From Chloroflexi bacterium OLB14 (GTDB taxonomy: Bacteria; Chloroflexota; Anaerolineae; Anaerolineales; Villigracilaceae), in the NCBI GenBank assembly GCA_001567105.1, contig LMZR01000025.1:1-32765 (forward strand): a DNA stretch of 32,765 nt. Reading direction: 5' to 3'. Position 1 is the first letter of the stretch, and every line of letters begins with the position of its first letter. Positions 6,531-15,881 of this stretch are shown here, piece after piece. The notes below the pieces were generated by a model. That model was not told the origin of the DNA and ran no database searches. It was given only the letters and a program-made list of their open reading frames with translations. Both the position numbers and the translations under genes were made by a program.

Positions 6531-7099
6531 TGCAAAAGTTTTTGGATGATTTAATCAGCGGGGATGATGCTCGCGCTGAAAAAACAATTCCATATTTATT
6601 GGAATTTGGAGAAGCGCTGATTCAACCACTCATCAAGTTGACTCATTCTCCAGATGCCAATACACGCTTTTGGGCTGTTCGTGCTTTATCCGCTTCGCCT
6701 CACACATTGACCTCACACCTGATTCCGCTATTGAACGACTCCATGCCTGACATCCGTGCCGCTGCCGCGCTTGCAATTATGAATCACCCCAACGATGAAG
6801 CAGTCGAAGCATTAATCCAAACTTTATATGATAGTGATGCACTCACCGCTAGTTTGGCAGGCAATGCTCTAGTTAGGATAGGAGCATCAGCAACAGCACC
6901 CCTGCTCAAGGTCATGGAAGAAGCGAAAACGAATGTCAGAATTACTGCCATTCGCGCTTTAGCTGAAATCAAAGACCATCGCGCCATCCCTATGATGATG
7001 AAATGCTTGAATGATGAAAACGAATCTGCAGTTATTCAATATTGGGCAGTGCAAGGCTTAAATAAGCTTGGGCTAGATATGGTATATATTAACCCTTGA
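6530..7099 (+). CDS. HEAT-repeat protein
   Basis: This 189-residue all-helical protein is built of about five HEAT (PBS-lyase type) repeats, recognisable by recurring patterns such as DANTRFWAVRALSA, MPDIRAAAALAIMN, DALTASLAGNALVRIG and TNVRITAIRALAEI. Such repeats form a curved scaffold for protein binding; no catalytic motif is seen. It is coupled by start/stop overlap to the Trm112-like gene, so the two may act together, for example as an adaptor pair. The LCP gene follows 13 nt later and may be in the same operon. Confidence 0.75.
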   Translation: MQKFLDDLISGDDARAEKTIPYLLEFGEALIQPLIKLTHSPDANTRFWAVRALSASPHTLTSHLIPLLNDSMPDIRAAAALAIMNHPNDEAVEALIQTLYDSDALTASLAGNALVRIGASATAPLLKVMEEAKTNVRITAIRALAEIKDHRAIPMMMKCLNDENESAVIQYWAVQGLNKLGLDMVYINP

Positions 7100-7112
7100 G
7101 GTTTTACAAAAA

Positions 7113-8546
7113 ATGAAACAATTTGAATTTTTGAAAAATATAAAAATTACCCCCAAAAAAATAATATTTTGGAGTTTGCCTGTTATATTGGCAATTATCG
7201 CCTTTGTGGTTATTAATAACTTAACCCAATGTTGGACATTTACAAAACTACCGGGCATTGCCCCAGATAAATGCGGGCAAGCACATACAAACACCCAACC
7301 AGAGTTTAACGAACAAGGTACTCCTGCGGCAAACCTTCCTCCAACACCGGTGCTTGTTCCTGAATCTAATCTGCCACCCGCTTGGGATGGCGCTAGCCGA
7401 ATCAATATTTTATTTATTGGTTTAGATGAACGTGATTTAATGGCAGACCAAGGCCCCCCGCGTTCCGATACAATGATTTTGTTTACAATTGATCCAATTA
7501 CAAAAACCGCAGGCATGTTATCCATCCCACGCGATTTGTGGGTGAATATTCCGGGCTTTGGTTACAGTCGTATTAACACTGCTTACGCTAGTGGTGAGGG
7601 CAGTCAATTACCTGGAGGTGGTCCAGGCTTGGCAATGAAAACAGTTGAACAGTTGCTAGGCGTTCCTGTTCACTACTATGCTCAGGTAGATTTTACAACC
7701 TTCACCGATTTAATTAATATAATTGGGTGTATTTACCTTGTGCCGACTGAAAGGCTTGTTTTAGACCCCATAGGACCAGGCATGGATAAAGTTGTAATTA
7801 CTCCCGGTGGTGAACGTAAATTATGCGGTTGGCAGGTGCTGGCTTATGCGCGTATTCGTAAAACCGAAGGCGGCGATAGTGACCGTTCTAGACGCCAGCA
7901 ACAGGTGATATTTGCAATTCGAGATCAAGTTTTTAAGCCCGATGTATTTCCTTCTCTAATTGCGCGCGCCCCCGAAATTTACGCCACTCTTTCAAGCGGT
8001 ATCAAAACAAATATGCCACTTGAAGATGCTTTGAAACTTGCTGTACTTGGAAAAGATATTGACCCAGCCACCATTAAAACAGGCGTTATTGACCCAACCT
8101 TAGGCATGGCAATTTTTGATAATACAACCTTAAATGGGCAACCTGCCAGCATCATGAAACCCATCATGGATAAAATTCGCATTTTGCGGGATGAAATTTT
8201 CACAACTTCAGGTCCTACCAGCCCATTAGCACAAGGTGATGCCGCAACACTGATGCGAGATGAAGCCGCCCGTGTGCGAGTTTTAGACGGCACATTCACT
8301 GGATTAGATCAACGTGCAGGTGCACTGTTTCAATCCTATGGCATGGGTGTTACAGAATTAGGCACAGCTCCAGAATCCTATAGCCAAACCGTTGTGATTG
8401 TATATGGACCAAAACTTTATACTGTCAAATGGCTACAAGCTACCTTTGGGCTTTCTGCTAGACAAATCCGCTTCGCCCCTGACCCCAACCAAACAGTGGA
8501 CATCGAAATTCGGCTTGGCTCCGATATCGCCCCTGCTATTCCGTAG
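7113..8546 (+). CDS. LCP-family (LytR-CpsA-Psr) wall polymer transferase
   Basis: This 477-residue protein has a short cytoplasmic N-terminus, one membrane helix at about 19-35, a Pro-rich linker, then the LCP catalytic domain (about 93-260). Conserved motifs are INILFIGLDER, RSDTMILFTIDP, SIPRDLWVNIPG, RINTAYA and LAYARIRKTEGGDSDR with the RRQQQVI helix. These residues bind the polyprenyl pyrophosphate and magnesium used to transfer secondary polymers to peptidoglycan. A LytR_C-type domain occupies about 385-475 (VRVLDGTF...). GAGG lies upstream of the ATG. The stop codon falls inside a palindromic repeat (8543-8607). Confidence 0.9.
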   Translation: MKQFEFLKNIKITPKKIIFWSLPVILAIIAFVVINNLTQCWTFTKLPGIAPDKCGQAHTNTQPEFNEQGTPAANLPPTPVLVPESNLPPAWDGASRINILFIGLDERDLMADQGPPRSDTMILFTIDPITKTAGMLSIPRDLWVNIPGFGYSRINTAYASGEGSQLPGGGPGLAMKTVEQLLGVPVHYYAQVDFTTFTDLINIIGCIYLVPTERLVLDPIGPGMDKVVITPGGERKLCGWQVLAYARIRKTEGGDSDRSRRQQQVIFAIRDQVFKPDVFPSLIARAPEIYATLSSGIKTNMPLEDALKLAVLGKDIDPATIKTGVIDPTLGMAIFDNTTLNGQPASIMKPIMDKIRILRDEIFTTSGPTSPLAQGDAATLMRDEAARVRVLDGTFTGLDQRAGALFQSYGMGVTELGTAPESYSQTVVIVYGPKLYTVKWLQATFGLSARQIRFAPDPNQTVDIEIRLGSDIAPAIP

Positions 8547-8607
8547 GTCATGTTTATAACGTGACAAATAAATTAATGAATAGCGTCACGCTCAAAGCGT
8601 GACCTAC
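8543..8607. repeat. Palindromic intergenic repeat at the end of the LCP gene
   Basis: The ends GTAGGTCA (8543-8550) and TGACCTAC (8600-8607) are inverted copies, and an inner hairpin GTCACGCT/AGCGTGAC (8584-8602) lies at the right side. The TAG stop of the LCP gene is part of the left end, so the repeat defines the C-terminus. Confidence 0.7.
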
Positions 8608-8616
8608 CTCATAAAT

Positions 8617-8651
8617 AAAACTCGGAGGTCTTTAAGACCTCCGAGTTTTTT
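8617..8651. terminator. Strong bidirectional terminator
   Basis: AAAACTCGGAGGTC (8617-8630), loop TTTAA, then GACCTCCGAGTTTT (8636-8649) plus extra T: a 14-bp perfect stem with A and T runs on opposite sides. It separates the convergent LCP and DUF4870 genes. Confidence 0.9.
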
Positions 8652-8670
8652 ATAACACTTCTGAAATTTT

Positions 8671-9087
8671 TTACTTCATATTATTTTGCACTAAATCCCC
8701 AATGACAGGGTATTTGAAATCTTTGCCTTGATTCACTTGCATACCACCATAAATGCCATAAATCAAACCAGCCAAAGGCATGATGCCAAATAAGCAGCCA
8801 CAAATAGAACCAATCAGCGGAATGATAGTTCCACCAATTGCGGCTGAAACGACAGTGATAATTCCACCGCCGAGAAAGCAAACCACTTGCATTACAAAAG
8901 ATTGCATAGCATGGAATGCCACAAACTTTGAACGATCTTTATATAAGAAATAAATAATTAATGGAACTACTGTGCCCATAAAAACTGTGAAAAGATTTAT
9001 TAATACACTCAAGTGTGAAATCATAGCCCATTGACGTGCTTCTTGTTCACTGACAGGTACAGGAGGTTGTGGAATTTGTTCGCTCAT
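8671..9087 (-). CDS. DUF4870-family membrane protein
   Basis: This 138-residue protein has a Pro-rich cytoplasmic start, the family motif ARQWAMISHLSVL, and three to four membrane segments (about 22-50, 58-85, 90-120). FVAFHAMQS is the characteristic DUF4870/Tic20-like signature between the first helices. A ribosome binding site (AAAGGA) lies about 7 nt before the ATG. A paralogue with the same fold lies immediately upstream. The function of the family is unknown. Confidence 0.85.
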   Translation of the reverse strand: MSEQIPQPPVPVSEQEARQWAMISHLSVLINLFTVFMGTVVPLIIYFLYKDRSKFVAFHAMQSFVMQVVCFLGGGIITVVSAAIGGTIIPLIGSICGCLFGIMPLAGLIYGIYGGMQVNQGKDFKYPVIGDLVQNNMK

Positions 9088-9133
9088 TTTTAATCCTTTC
9101 TTTTCTAAAGTCTATCATAATTAAAACAAAAGA

Positions 9134-9156
9134 CTCGCGCATAGCGCGAGCCTTTT
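9134..9156. terminator. Terminator between the two DUF4870 genes
   Basis: CTCGCGC (9134-9140), ATA loop, GCGCGAG (9144-9150), with a T6 run on the plus-strand side and a T-rich stretch on the minus-strand side. It ends the leftward transcript of the upstream DUF4870 gene (stop at 9172). Confidence 0.8.
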
Positions 9157-9171
9157 TTGATTACAAATAAA

Positions 9172-9486
9172 TTATGCCCAGCCTTGATTGCGAATGAAGT
9201 CGCTCACAAATGGAATACGTACATCTTGACCTTGATAAGCTTGATATGCCCACCAGAACATAACTAGTACAAGAATTGCACCAAAACCACAAGTAACGCT
9301 TGAGATAATTGTAAGAACTACGGTAGCAACAAGAGATTGCACAGCATTGAACTTCACGTAAGGGCGATTCTTCTTATCTTCCATGAAAAGGACAATAAGG
9401 GCAATCAATGGAATTACATAACCAAGTGCCGCCCACAGTTTATCATCTTGGGTAATACCATTATCAGACATAGGTGCTTGAGACAT
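9172..9486 (-). CDS. DUF4870-family membrane protein (second copy)
   Basis: The start at 9486 (MSQAPMSDNGITQDD) is chosen because TTTAGGAG lies 7 nt upstream; a longer frame to 9552 lacks a site. The 104-residue product shows DDKLWAALGYVIPLIALIV and VKFNAVQSLVATVV, the paired helix signatures of DUF4870, with about three membrane segments. It is shorter and divergent compared with its neighbour, and each has its own terminator, so they are separately expressed paralogues. Function unknown. Confidence 0.85.
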   Translation of the reverse strand: MSQAPMSDNGITQDDKLWAALGYVIPLIALIVLFMEDKKNRPYVKFNAVQSLVATVVLTIISSVTCGFGAILVLVMFWWAYQAYQGQDVRIPFVSDFIRNQGWA

Positions 9487-9582
9487 GTTTTTTCTCCTAA
9501 AGAAATAAATTTGAACTGGCAATATTTTACATCTAATTAGCCTAACATGCAACTAGCCAAATTTCACCCGATAGTACTGTGC

Positions 9583-9588
9583 TAGAAT
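9583..9588 (+). promoter_or_regulatory. Extended -10 box of fmt, leaderless arrangement
   Basis: TGC followed by TAGAAT forms an extended -10 element ending 6 nt before the fmt ATG at 9595. No ribosome binding site is visible. Confidence 0.5.
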
Positions 9589-9594
9589 CAGCAC

Positions 9595-10525
9595 ATGTCT
9601 ATAAAAATTGTATTCATGGGTTCTCCAGATTTTGCATTGCCATCTTTGCAGGCGCTTGTAAAAAATTATGATGTTGTAGGAGTCATCACACAGCCTGATA
9701 AACCATCAGGCGTGGGCGCGAATTGAAAGCCCCGCCAGTTAAAATTTTGGCACAGGAATTAAACATCCCCGTTTATCAACCTGAAAAATTAAGAGACACA
9801 ACTCAACTTGAAATTTGGCAACCTGATTTAATTGTGGTTGCCGCCTTTGGTCAAATACTCAAAAAAATATTTTGGATTTTCCAAAATTCGGTTGCCTCAA
9901 TGTTCATGCTTCGCTGCTTCCGCGTTGGCGTGGGGCGGCACCGATCAACGCCGCCATTTTGGCTGGGGATGATGAAACGGGCATCACCATTATGAAAATG
10001 GATATAGGATTAGATACAGGTGACATGCTGACAAAAAAAACCTTGCGCCTCACACCTGACGTTACGGCTGGTTCTGCTTTTCAAACTTTATCTTCACTGG
10101 GAGCGGAGTTATTAATCGAAACCATTCCTGATTATATAAACGGAAAAATAATTCCACAACCACAAGATAATAACTTGGCTACTTACGCTCCCATGTTAAA
10201 AAAGGAAGATGGTAAATTACATTTTAATCAATCAGTGTATGAATTAGAAAGAAGAATCAGAGCCATGACTCCGTGGCCCTCGGCATGGTTTGAGTGGGAT
10301 GGAAATTTATTGAAGGTCATGAAGGCATCCATTGTCAGCCAAAAGAAAGATGCAAAAAACGGAAGCAGGTTGACGGTCAGTGATAGACCCGCTGTTTGTT
10401 GTTCAGATGGAGTTTTAGTTTTAGAAGAAGTCCAACCAGCAGGAAAAAAAATCATGTCAGGCAAATCTTTTTTATTAGGTGCAAAAAAATTGGTAGGATA
10501 TGGAGTCCATCAGCTTGCTGATTGA
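9595..10525 (+). CDS. fmt: Methionyl-tRNA formyltransferase (two frameshifts)
   Basis: Transfers a formyl group from 10-formyl-THF to initiator Met-tRNA. The gene starts [18 protein letters not shown]. After DKPSG a missing base near 9711-9716 shifts the frame; the next frame gives [17 protein letters not shown] as expected. A second missing base in an A7 tract (9861-9867) shifts it again, after which the catalytic region reads [18 protein letters not shown] with [17 protein letters not shown]. The C-terminal tRNA-binding domain follows (about residues 205-308, [10 protein letters not shown]). The length of about 310 is normal. Both shifts are one-base losses, so the gene is probably intact in the organism. 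Confidence 0.92.
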
Positions 10526-10572
10526 AACTCGAGAGCAAATTTCATAATCAATGTGATAAGCAAGGAGTTTTT

Positions 10573-12165
10573 ATGGCGAAATACATCGGTGCAATTGACC
10601 AAGGCACAACTAGCACGAGATTTATTTTATTTAATCATAGTGGCGAAGTTGTTGCGGTTGACCAAAAAGAACATCAGCAAATTTATCCCAAAGCAGGTTG
10701 GGTGGAGCATGACGCGCTGGAGATTTGGCAGAATACGCAGGATGTGATTCAAGGCGTGCTTATGGAGTGCGGACTTCAGTCCGCCAGTGAGATTGTTGCC
10801 ATTGGAATTACAAATCAACGAGAAACGACAGTTCTTTGGGATAAGCAAACTGGCAAGCCAATTTATAACGCCATTGTCTGGCAAGATACACGCACAGATG
10901 TCATCATCAATAAATTTGCAAAACAAGGCGGGCAAGATCGCTTTAGAAAAAAAACAGGTTTGCCATTAGCAACTTATTTTTCTGGTCCAAAAATTAAATG
11001 GATTTTGGAAAATGTAAGAGGTGCGAAAGAAAAAGCCAAAAGGGGAGATTTATTATTTGGCAATATGGATACTTGGTTAATTTGGAATTTAACTGGTGAA
11101 CACGTCACAGATGTGACCAATGCTTCACGCACGATGTTGATGAATCTCAAAACATTGGATTGGGATGCAGAAATTTTGAAGGCGATGGGTATTCCAAAAA
11201 ATATTTTGCCGAAAATAAAATCATCTTCTGAAATTTATGGTTATGTAAACGCTGGTCGAGTAGGCGGCGGGTCTCGATACGCCCTATCAGGCTACTCGAC
11301 CAGCGCCGCCGTATCGAGACCTAAAAATGCTCTAGGCGGCGTCCCCGCCGCCGAGGACGGCGGCTTGAGCAGAATCCCCGTCGCAGGTGATTTAGGTGAC
11401 CAACAAGCCGCGTTGTTTGGTCAAACTTGTTTCAAAGCAGGTGAAGCAAAAAATACTTATGGCACTGGTTGCTTTATGTTGATGAACACAGGTGATAAAC
11501 CTGTGCAAAGTAAAGCAGGCTTGTTAACTACACTTGCTTATAAAATTGGAAATCAAAAACCTGTGTATGCTTTGGAAGGTTCGATAGCCATCGCAGGTGC
11601 ATTAATCCAGTGGTTGAGAGATAACATGGAGCTGATTCAATCATCAGGTCAGGTTGAGGCGTTGGCAAAATCAGTAGAAGATAACGGTGGAATTTATTTT
11701 GTCCCTGCTTTTAGTGGATTGTATGCGCCGTATTGGAAATCAGATGCACGCGGTGTGATTGTTGGCTTGACTCGTTATGTTAATAAAGGCCATATTGCTC
11801 GCGCATCGTTAGAAGCGACAGCATATCAAACACGCGAAGTGTTAGATGCAATGGAAAAAGATTCAAAAGTAAAATTGAAAGCATTGAAAGTAGATGGGGG
11901 CATGGTCTTCAATGAATTGTTGATGCAATTTCAATCTGATATTTTGAATGTGCCTGTAGTGCGACCCAAAGTTGCAGAAACAACTGCTTTAGGCGCGGCG
12001 TATGCGGCTGGGCTGGCTGTTGGCTTTTGGAAAAATACAGATGAATTAAAAAAGAACTGGGGACGCGATAAAGAATGGTCTCCAAAGATGGACGCAAAAC
12101 GCAGAGGCAGGTTATACTCAGGCTGGAAGAAGGCAGTCACGAGGACGTTTGATTGGATAGAATAA
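10573..12165 (+). CDS. glpK: Glycerol kinase with an in-frame repeat insertion
   Basis: Phosphorylates glycerol to glycerol-3-phosphate. The start [13 protein letters not shown] follows AAGGAG by 5 nt. FGGY kinase features are present: [10 protein letters not shown] phosphate loop, [39 protein letters not shown] and [14 protein letters not shown]. The 530-residue chain is longer than usual (about 500). The extra residues lie between [10 protein letters not shown] and [17 protein letters not shown], where the DNA (11251-11370) is a GC-rich palindromic repeat read through in frame. It precedes glpD, forming a glycerol-use pair. Confidence 0.93.
   Translation: MAKYIGAIDQGTTSTRFILFNHSGEVVAVDQKEHQQIYPKAGWVEHDALEIWQNTQDVIQGVLMECGLQSASEIVAIGITNQRETTVLWDKQTGKPIYNAIVWQDTRTDVIINKFAKQGGQDRFRKKTGLPLATYFSGPKIKWILENVRGAKEKAKRGDLLFGNMDTWLIWNLTGEHVTDVTNASRTMLMNLKTLDWDAEILKAMGIPKNILPKIKSSSEIYGYVNAGRVGGGSRYALSGYSTSAAVSRPKNALGGVPAAEDGGLSRIPVAGDLGDQQAALFGQTCFKAGEAKNTYGTGCFMLMNTGDKPVQSKAGLLTTLAYKIGNQKPVYALEGSIAIAGALIQWLRDNMELIQSSGQVEALAKSVEDNGGIYFVPAFSGLYAPYWKSDARGVIVGLTRYVNKGHIARASLEATAYQTREVLDAMEKDSKVKLKALKVDGGMVFNELLMQFQSDILNVPVVRPKVAETTALGAAYAAGLAVGFWKNTDELKKNWGRDKEWSPKMDAKRRGRLYSGWKKAVTRTFDWIE
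11251..11370. repeat. Nested palindromic repeat inside glpK
   Basis: GCTGGTCGAGTAG (11251-11263) is inverted at 11292-11304, and GGTCTCGATACG (11270-11281) is inverted at 11310-11321, so the arms interleave (A-B-A'-B'). This is what one unit inserted within another in opposite orientation would produce. Next come two GC hairpins: GGCGGCG/CGCCGCC (11336-11352) and GCCGCC/GGCGGC (11348-11364). Related arms occur at 26170-26299. Confidence 0.8.
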
Positions 12166-12217
12166 AATCTGATATCCGATAATCGTTTTACGTTTTCGAA
12201 TATCAAATATCAAAATT

Positions 12218-13911
12218 ATGAATCGCAGCGAAATTCTTTCTCACTTAAAACAAAATCCCAAAGTCTCTGTGTTAATTGTTGGCGCAGGCATTAATGGCAT
12301 TGGCACATTTCGTGATTTAGCATTGAACGGTGTGGATGTTTTATTAATTGACCGCGCCGATTTTTGTTCTGGCGCCAGTTCTGCTTCATCACACATGGCG
12401 CATGGTGGTATTCGTTATCTTGAAAATGGTGAATTTCGTTTGGTGCGCGAAGCAGTGGCTGAACGCAATCGTTTGTTACAAAATGCAGCGCATATCGTCA
12501 AGCCTTTGCCAACTACAATTCCGATTTTCAAAACTTTTTCAGGCATCTTCAACGCGCCATTAAAATTTTTTGGCAAGCTAGATAAACCTTCCGAGCGTGG
12601 CTCTATCATCATTAAACTTGGGTTGATGATGTATGACGCTTACACAGGCAAACACAGAACTGTCCCCAAACATAAATTTTTATCTCGTAAGGTTTCTTTG
12701 AAAAATTGGAATCAGCTTAATGCAGATATAACGAACACAGCCGTTTATTACGATGGCTTGATTACCAACCCGAACGCCTCGCCCTTGACCTGATACTTGA
12801 TTCTGAATCTGATAACAAATCTGCCCGTGCAGTGAATTATATGAGTTTGGTTAAAGGCGATAAAGATACAATCACTTTGCGAGACGAATTGACAGACGAG
12901 TTTTACGAAGTTCAGCCTACGTTATTAATCAATGCCTCTGGTGCGTGGATTGATCTTTCAAATTATAGTTTAGGGTTATCTACCAAGTTTATTGGCGGAA
13001 CAAAAGGCGCGCACATTGTTATCAATCACCCTGAGTTAAGAGATGCAATTGGTGAAAATGAATTTTTCTTTGAAAACAAAGATGGGCGCATTGTTTTAAT
13101 CTGCCCGTTATTTGATAGAGTTTTAATCGGCACATCTGATATTAAGATTGATAATCCAGATGAAGCAACTTGCACGGATGAAGAAGTAGATTATTTTATT
13201 GATTTGGTTAAACATGTTTTCCCATCTATTCAAGTAACGCATAATCATATTGTTTTTCGTTATACGGGCGTCCGCCCGCTAGAAAATAGCACCGCAAAGT
13301 CAACCAGCCAATATAGTCGAGATCATTCTATTCAAGTGTTAAGCGGTGATTGGACGAATCTGCAATTTCCAGTTTACTCATTAATCGGTGGTAAGTGGAC
13401 AACCTTCCGAGCATTCTCTGAAGAAGTGACAGATAAAGCATTAAACTTTTTGAACATTCCACGCACAAAAGATACTAAGTCACTGGCAAATTGGTGGGGG
13501 GCATGGTTATCCTACTAGCCAAGAAAGAAAAAAATAAAATTATCAATGGGTTGGCGGCATGGACAGGCTTGTCTAAAGAAAGGCTTGAAATTTTATTTGA
13601 AAGATATGGCACACGCGCCGAAGCCTTTGCAGACTTTATAAAAAAACGCCCCCGATGAGCCGTTGAAATTTATTCAAAATTATTCCAAACGTGAAATTGT
13701 GTTTATTATTCAACGCGAAAAAGTTGAACACCTTGATGATTTAATTTTACGGCGTTCTATGCTGGCAATGTTAGGAAAAATCTCCACACAAGGCTTGCTG
13801 GAATTGGCTGAAATTTTAGGTGAAACACTGCGTTGGAGCGATCTCCAAAAAAATGATGAGGCGGAGCGAGTAATTCGGTTATTAGAAAACAAGCATCAGA
13901 TTAGGCTTTGA
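12218..13911 (+). CDS. glpD: Glycerol-3-phosphate dehydrogenase, FAD type (three frameshifts)
   Basis: Oxidises glycerol-3-phosphate to dihydroxyacetone phosphate at the membrane. The N-terminus has the FAD-binding motif VLIVGAGINGIGTFRDLAL, then DRADFCSGASSASSHMAHGG and RYLENGEFRLVREAVAER, all diagnostic. The frame breaks at CCC 12769-12771 (restored as NPERLALDLILDSE), at G6 13496-13501 (restored as IGGGHGYPTSQER) and in the A7/C5 stretch 13640-13653 (restored as APDEPLKFIQNY). The C-terminal cap domain ends ERVIRLLENKHQIRL. The full length of about 565 is normal. It follows glpK by 52 bp, a gap made of short ATATCAAAT-like repeats. Confidence 0.9.
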
Positions 13912-13916
13912 GGCGC

Positions 13917-14975
13917 ATGAAAAATGTTTTAGTAACAGGTGGGGCAGGCTTTATCGGTTCAAATTTCGTCAGATTTTTACTAGAGAAAAATCAGCATGTT
14001 CGTATTATTAACTTAGATGCCTTAACTTATGCAGGCAGTCTTTTGAATTTGGCAGGTGTGCTTGATTCTGCACGGCATATTTTTGTTGAAGCAAATATTT
14101 GTGATAAAGATGTGATACCGAATGTGTTGAAAAAATATGATGTTGATACGATTGCCCACTTTGCCGCTGAGACCCATGTAGATCGTTCTATTTTAGAGCC
14201 TGACCCTTTTTTTCAAACCAATGTGCTTGGCACGCTGAATCTTTTGGAAAGTGCTAAAGAATTTTGGGCGCAAAAAAAAATGCAGGGACGTTTTCATCAC
14301 ATTTCAACAGATGAAGTGTATGGCTCGCTAGCAGAAAATGAACTTGCTTTTACAGAATCATCTACTTATTTTCCACGTTCGCCTTATTCAGCTTCTAAAG
14401 CGGCGTCTGATCATTTAGTGCGGGCTTATTTCCACACCTATAATATACATGTTACACTGACAAATTGTTCAAATAATTATGGGGCGTATCAATTTGTTGA
14501 AAAATTAATTCCATTTACAATTTTGAATGCGTTACAAGGAAACTCTTTGCCTATTTATGGTGATGGAAAACAAATTCGAGATTGGTTGTATGTGCAAGAT
14601 CATTGCGAGGCGATTTACAACGTGCTTGAAAGAGGAAGCGTTGGAGAAACTTACAACATTGCAGGAAACAATCAAATTTGTAATCTTGATTTAGTTCAAA
14701 TGATTTGTGCTATGCTTGACGAATTCCAGCCTGCCCAAAGTTCGTATGCTTCATTGATTACGCACGTCTCTGACCGTTTTGGGCATGACCGCCGTTATGC
14801 ACTAGATACAACGAAAATTTACAATCAACTAGGTTGGTCTCCGAAATATAATATTGAGGCAGGCTTGCGCGAAACCGTGCAATGGTATTTACAAAACCCA
14901 GATTGGATGCAAGCGGCTTTTTCTAAAATGCAATCGGAAAACTGGCTTGAAAAAAATTATCAACATCGAGGTTGA
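13917..14975 (+). CDS. rmlB: dTDP-glucose 4,6-dehydratase
   Basis: Converts dTDP-glucose to dTDP-4-keto-6-deoxyglucose. The ATG at 13917 (MKNVLVTGGAGFIGSNFV) gives the canonical N-terminus, better than the upstream TTG at 13908. Motifs: GGAGFIGS for NAD, HISTDEVYGSL with the catalytic Thr-Asp-Glu, and YSASKAASDHLVRAY with Tyr-x3-Lys. The length of 352 is normal. It starts 5 nt after glpD and its TGA abuts the rmlA start, so the two are one operon. rmlC and rmlD are not nearby; the keto-sugar may feed another branch, or those genes lie elsewhere. Confidence 0.93.
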   Translation: MKNVLVTGGAGFIGSNFVRFLLEKNQHVRIINLDALTYAGSLLNLAGVLDSARHIFVEANICDKDVIPNVLKKYDVDTIAHFAAETHVDRSILEPDPFFQTNVLGTLNLLESAKEFWAQKKMQGRFHHISTDEVYGSLAENELAFTESSTYFPRSPYSASKAASDHLVRAYFHTYNIHVTLTNCSNNYGAYQFVEKLIPFTILNALQGNSLPIYGDGKQIRDWLYVQDHCEAIYNVLERGSVGETYNIAGNNQICNLDLVQMICAMLDEFQPAQSSYASLITHVSDRFGHDRRYALDTTKIYNQLGWSPKYNIEAGLRETVQWYLQNPDWMQAAFSKMQSENWLEKNYQHRG

Positions 14976-14977
14976 AT

Positions 14978-15847
14978 GTGAAAGGAATTCTTCTGGCAGG
15001 CGGAAAGGGAACTAGGTTATACCCTCTCACGCTTGGGGTAAGTAAACAACTGCTCCCAATTTATAACAAACCCATGATTTACTACCCGCTGACCATGCTC
15101 ATGTTAGCAGGGCTAAGAGAAATCTTAATCATCGGTACACCACAAGATTTACCTCAAATAAAAAGATTATTAGGTAGTGGAGAACAATGGGGCGTTCAGT
15201 TTGAATATGCAGAACAAACACACCCCAAAGGTTTAGCAGAAGCATTTTTAATTGCTAAAGATTTTATTGCTGATGAACCTGTTTGTTTAATTCTTGGCGA
15301 TAATATTTTCTTCGGCACAGGGTTATGGAAACAATTACAAAATGCAGCGCAATTAAAATCAGGTGCATTAATTTTTGCCTACCCCGTGCAAGATGCCTCT
15401 GCTTATGGCGTAGTTGAATTTAATGATGCGGGCAAAATCCTCAGCCTCGAAGAAAAACCCACGCAACCACGCTCACGTTATGCAATTCCAGGTTTATATT
15501 TTTATGATTCGCAAGTTTATCAAATTGCAAAAAGCCTAAAACCTTCAGCGCGCGGAGAATTAGAAATAACAGATGTTAATAAAATTTATTTTGAAAAATC
15601 TCAACTCCAACTTGAGTTGTTAGGACGTGGCGTGGCGTGGTTGGATGCAGGCACACATGAAAATCTTTTACATGCTTCAAATTTTGTGCAAACTGTAGAA
15701 GAACGTCAAGGCTTGATGATTGGTTGCCCCGAAGAAGTTGCCTTCCGCATGAATTTTATAAACCGCCAACAACTTCGTACATTAGGCGAAACACATCAAC
15801 AAAACGGATACGGGCAATATCTTTTAAGATTGCTAGAAGAACCATAA
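14978..15847 (+). CDS. rmlA: Glucose-1-phosphate thymidylyltransferase
   Basis: Makes dTDP-glucose from dTTP and glucose-1-phosphate. The GTG start at 14978 yields KGILLAGGKGTRLYPLT, exactly the family N-terminus; an in-frame TTG at 14972 overlapping the rmlB stop is the alternative. Motifs: GGKGTRL nucleotide loop, SKQLLPIYNKPMIYYPL, LILGDNIFFG with the metal-binding Asp, EEKPTQPRSRYAIPGLYFYD and WLDAGTHENLL. The length of 289 is normal. It is directly downstream of rmlB, the next enzyme in the pathway. Confidence 0.95.
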   Translation: MKGILLAGGKGTRLYPLTLGVSKQLLPIYNKPMIYYPLTMLMLAGLREILIIGTPQDLPQIKRLLGSGEQWGVQFEYAEQTHPKGLAEAFLIAKDFIADEPVCLILGDNIFFGTGLWKQLQNAAQLKSGALIFAYPVQDASAYGVVEFNDAGKILSLEEKPTQPRSRYAIPGLYFYDSQVYQIAKSLKPSARGELEITDVNKIYFEKSQLQLELLGRGVAWLDAGTHENLLHASNFVQTVEERQGLMIGCPEEVAFRMNFINRQQLRTLGETHQQNGYGQYLLRLLEEP

Positions 15848-15868
15848 ATAAACTTGTTTGGCGCATGG

Positions 15869-15874
15869 TAGAAT
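15869..15874 (+). promoter_or_regulatory. Extended -10 box, leaderless arrangement
   Basis: TGG followed by TAGAAT, ending 7 nt before the ATG at 15882. No ribosome binding site is present. It lies in the 34-bp gap after rmlA, so the glycosyltransferase may be transcribed separately from rmlBA. Confidence 0.45.
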
Positions 15875-15881
15875 CGAAACA

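Noticed and set aside
12166..12217. Promoter between glpK and glpD
   Set aside because: The gap consists of ATATCAAAT-like repeats and offers no convincing -35/-10 pair; read-through from glpK is more likely.
13917..15847. Complete dTDP-rhamnose operon
   Set aside because: Only rmlB and rmlA are present; rmlC and rmlD are absent from the window, so rhamnose as the end product is not supported.
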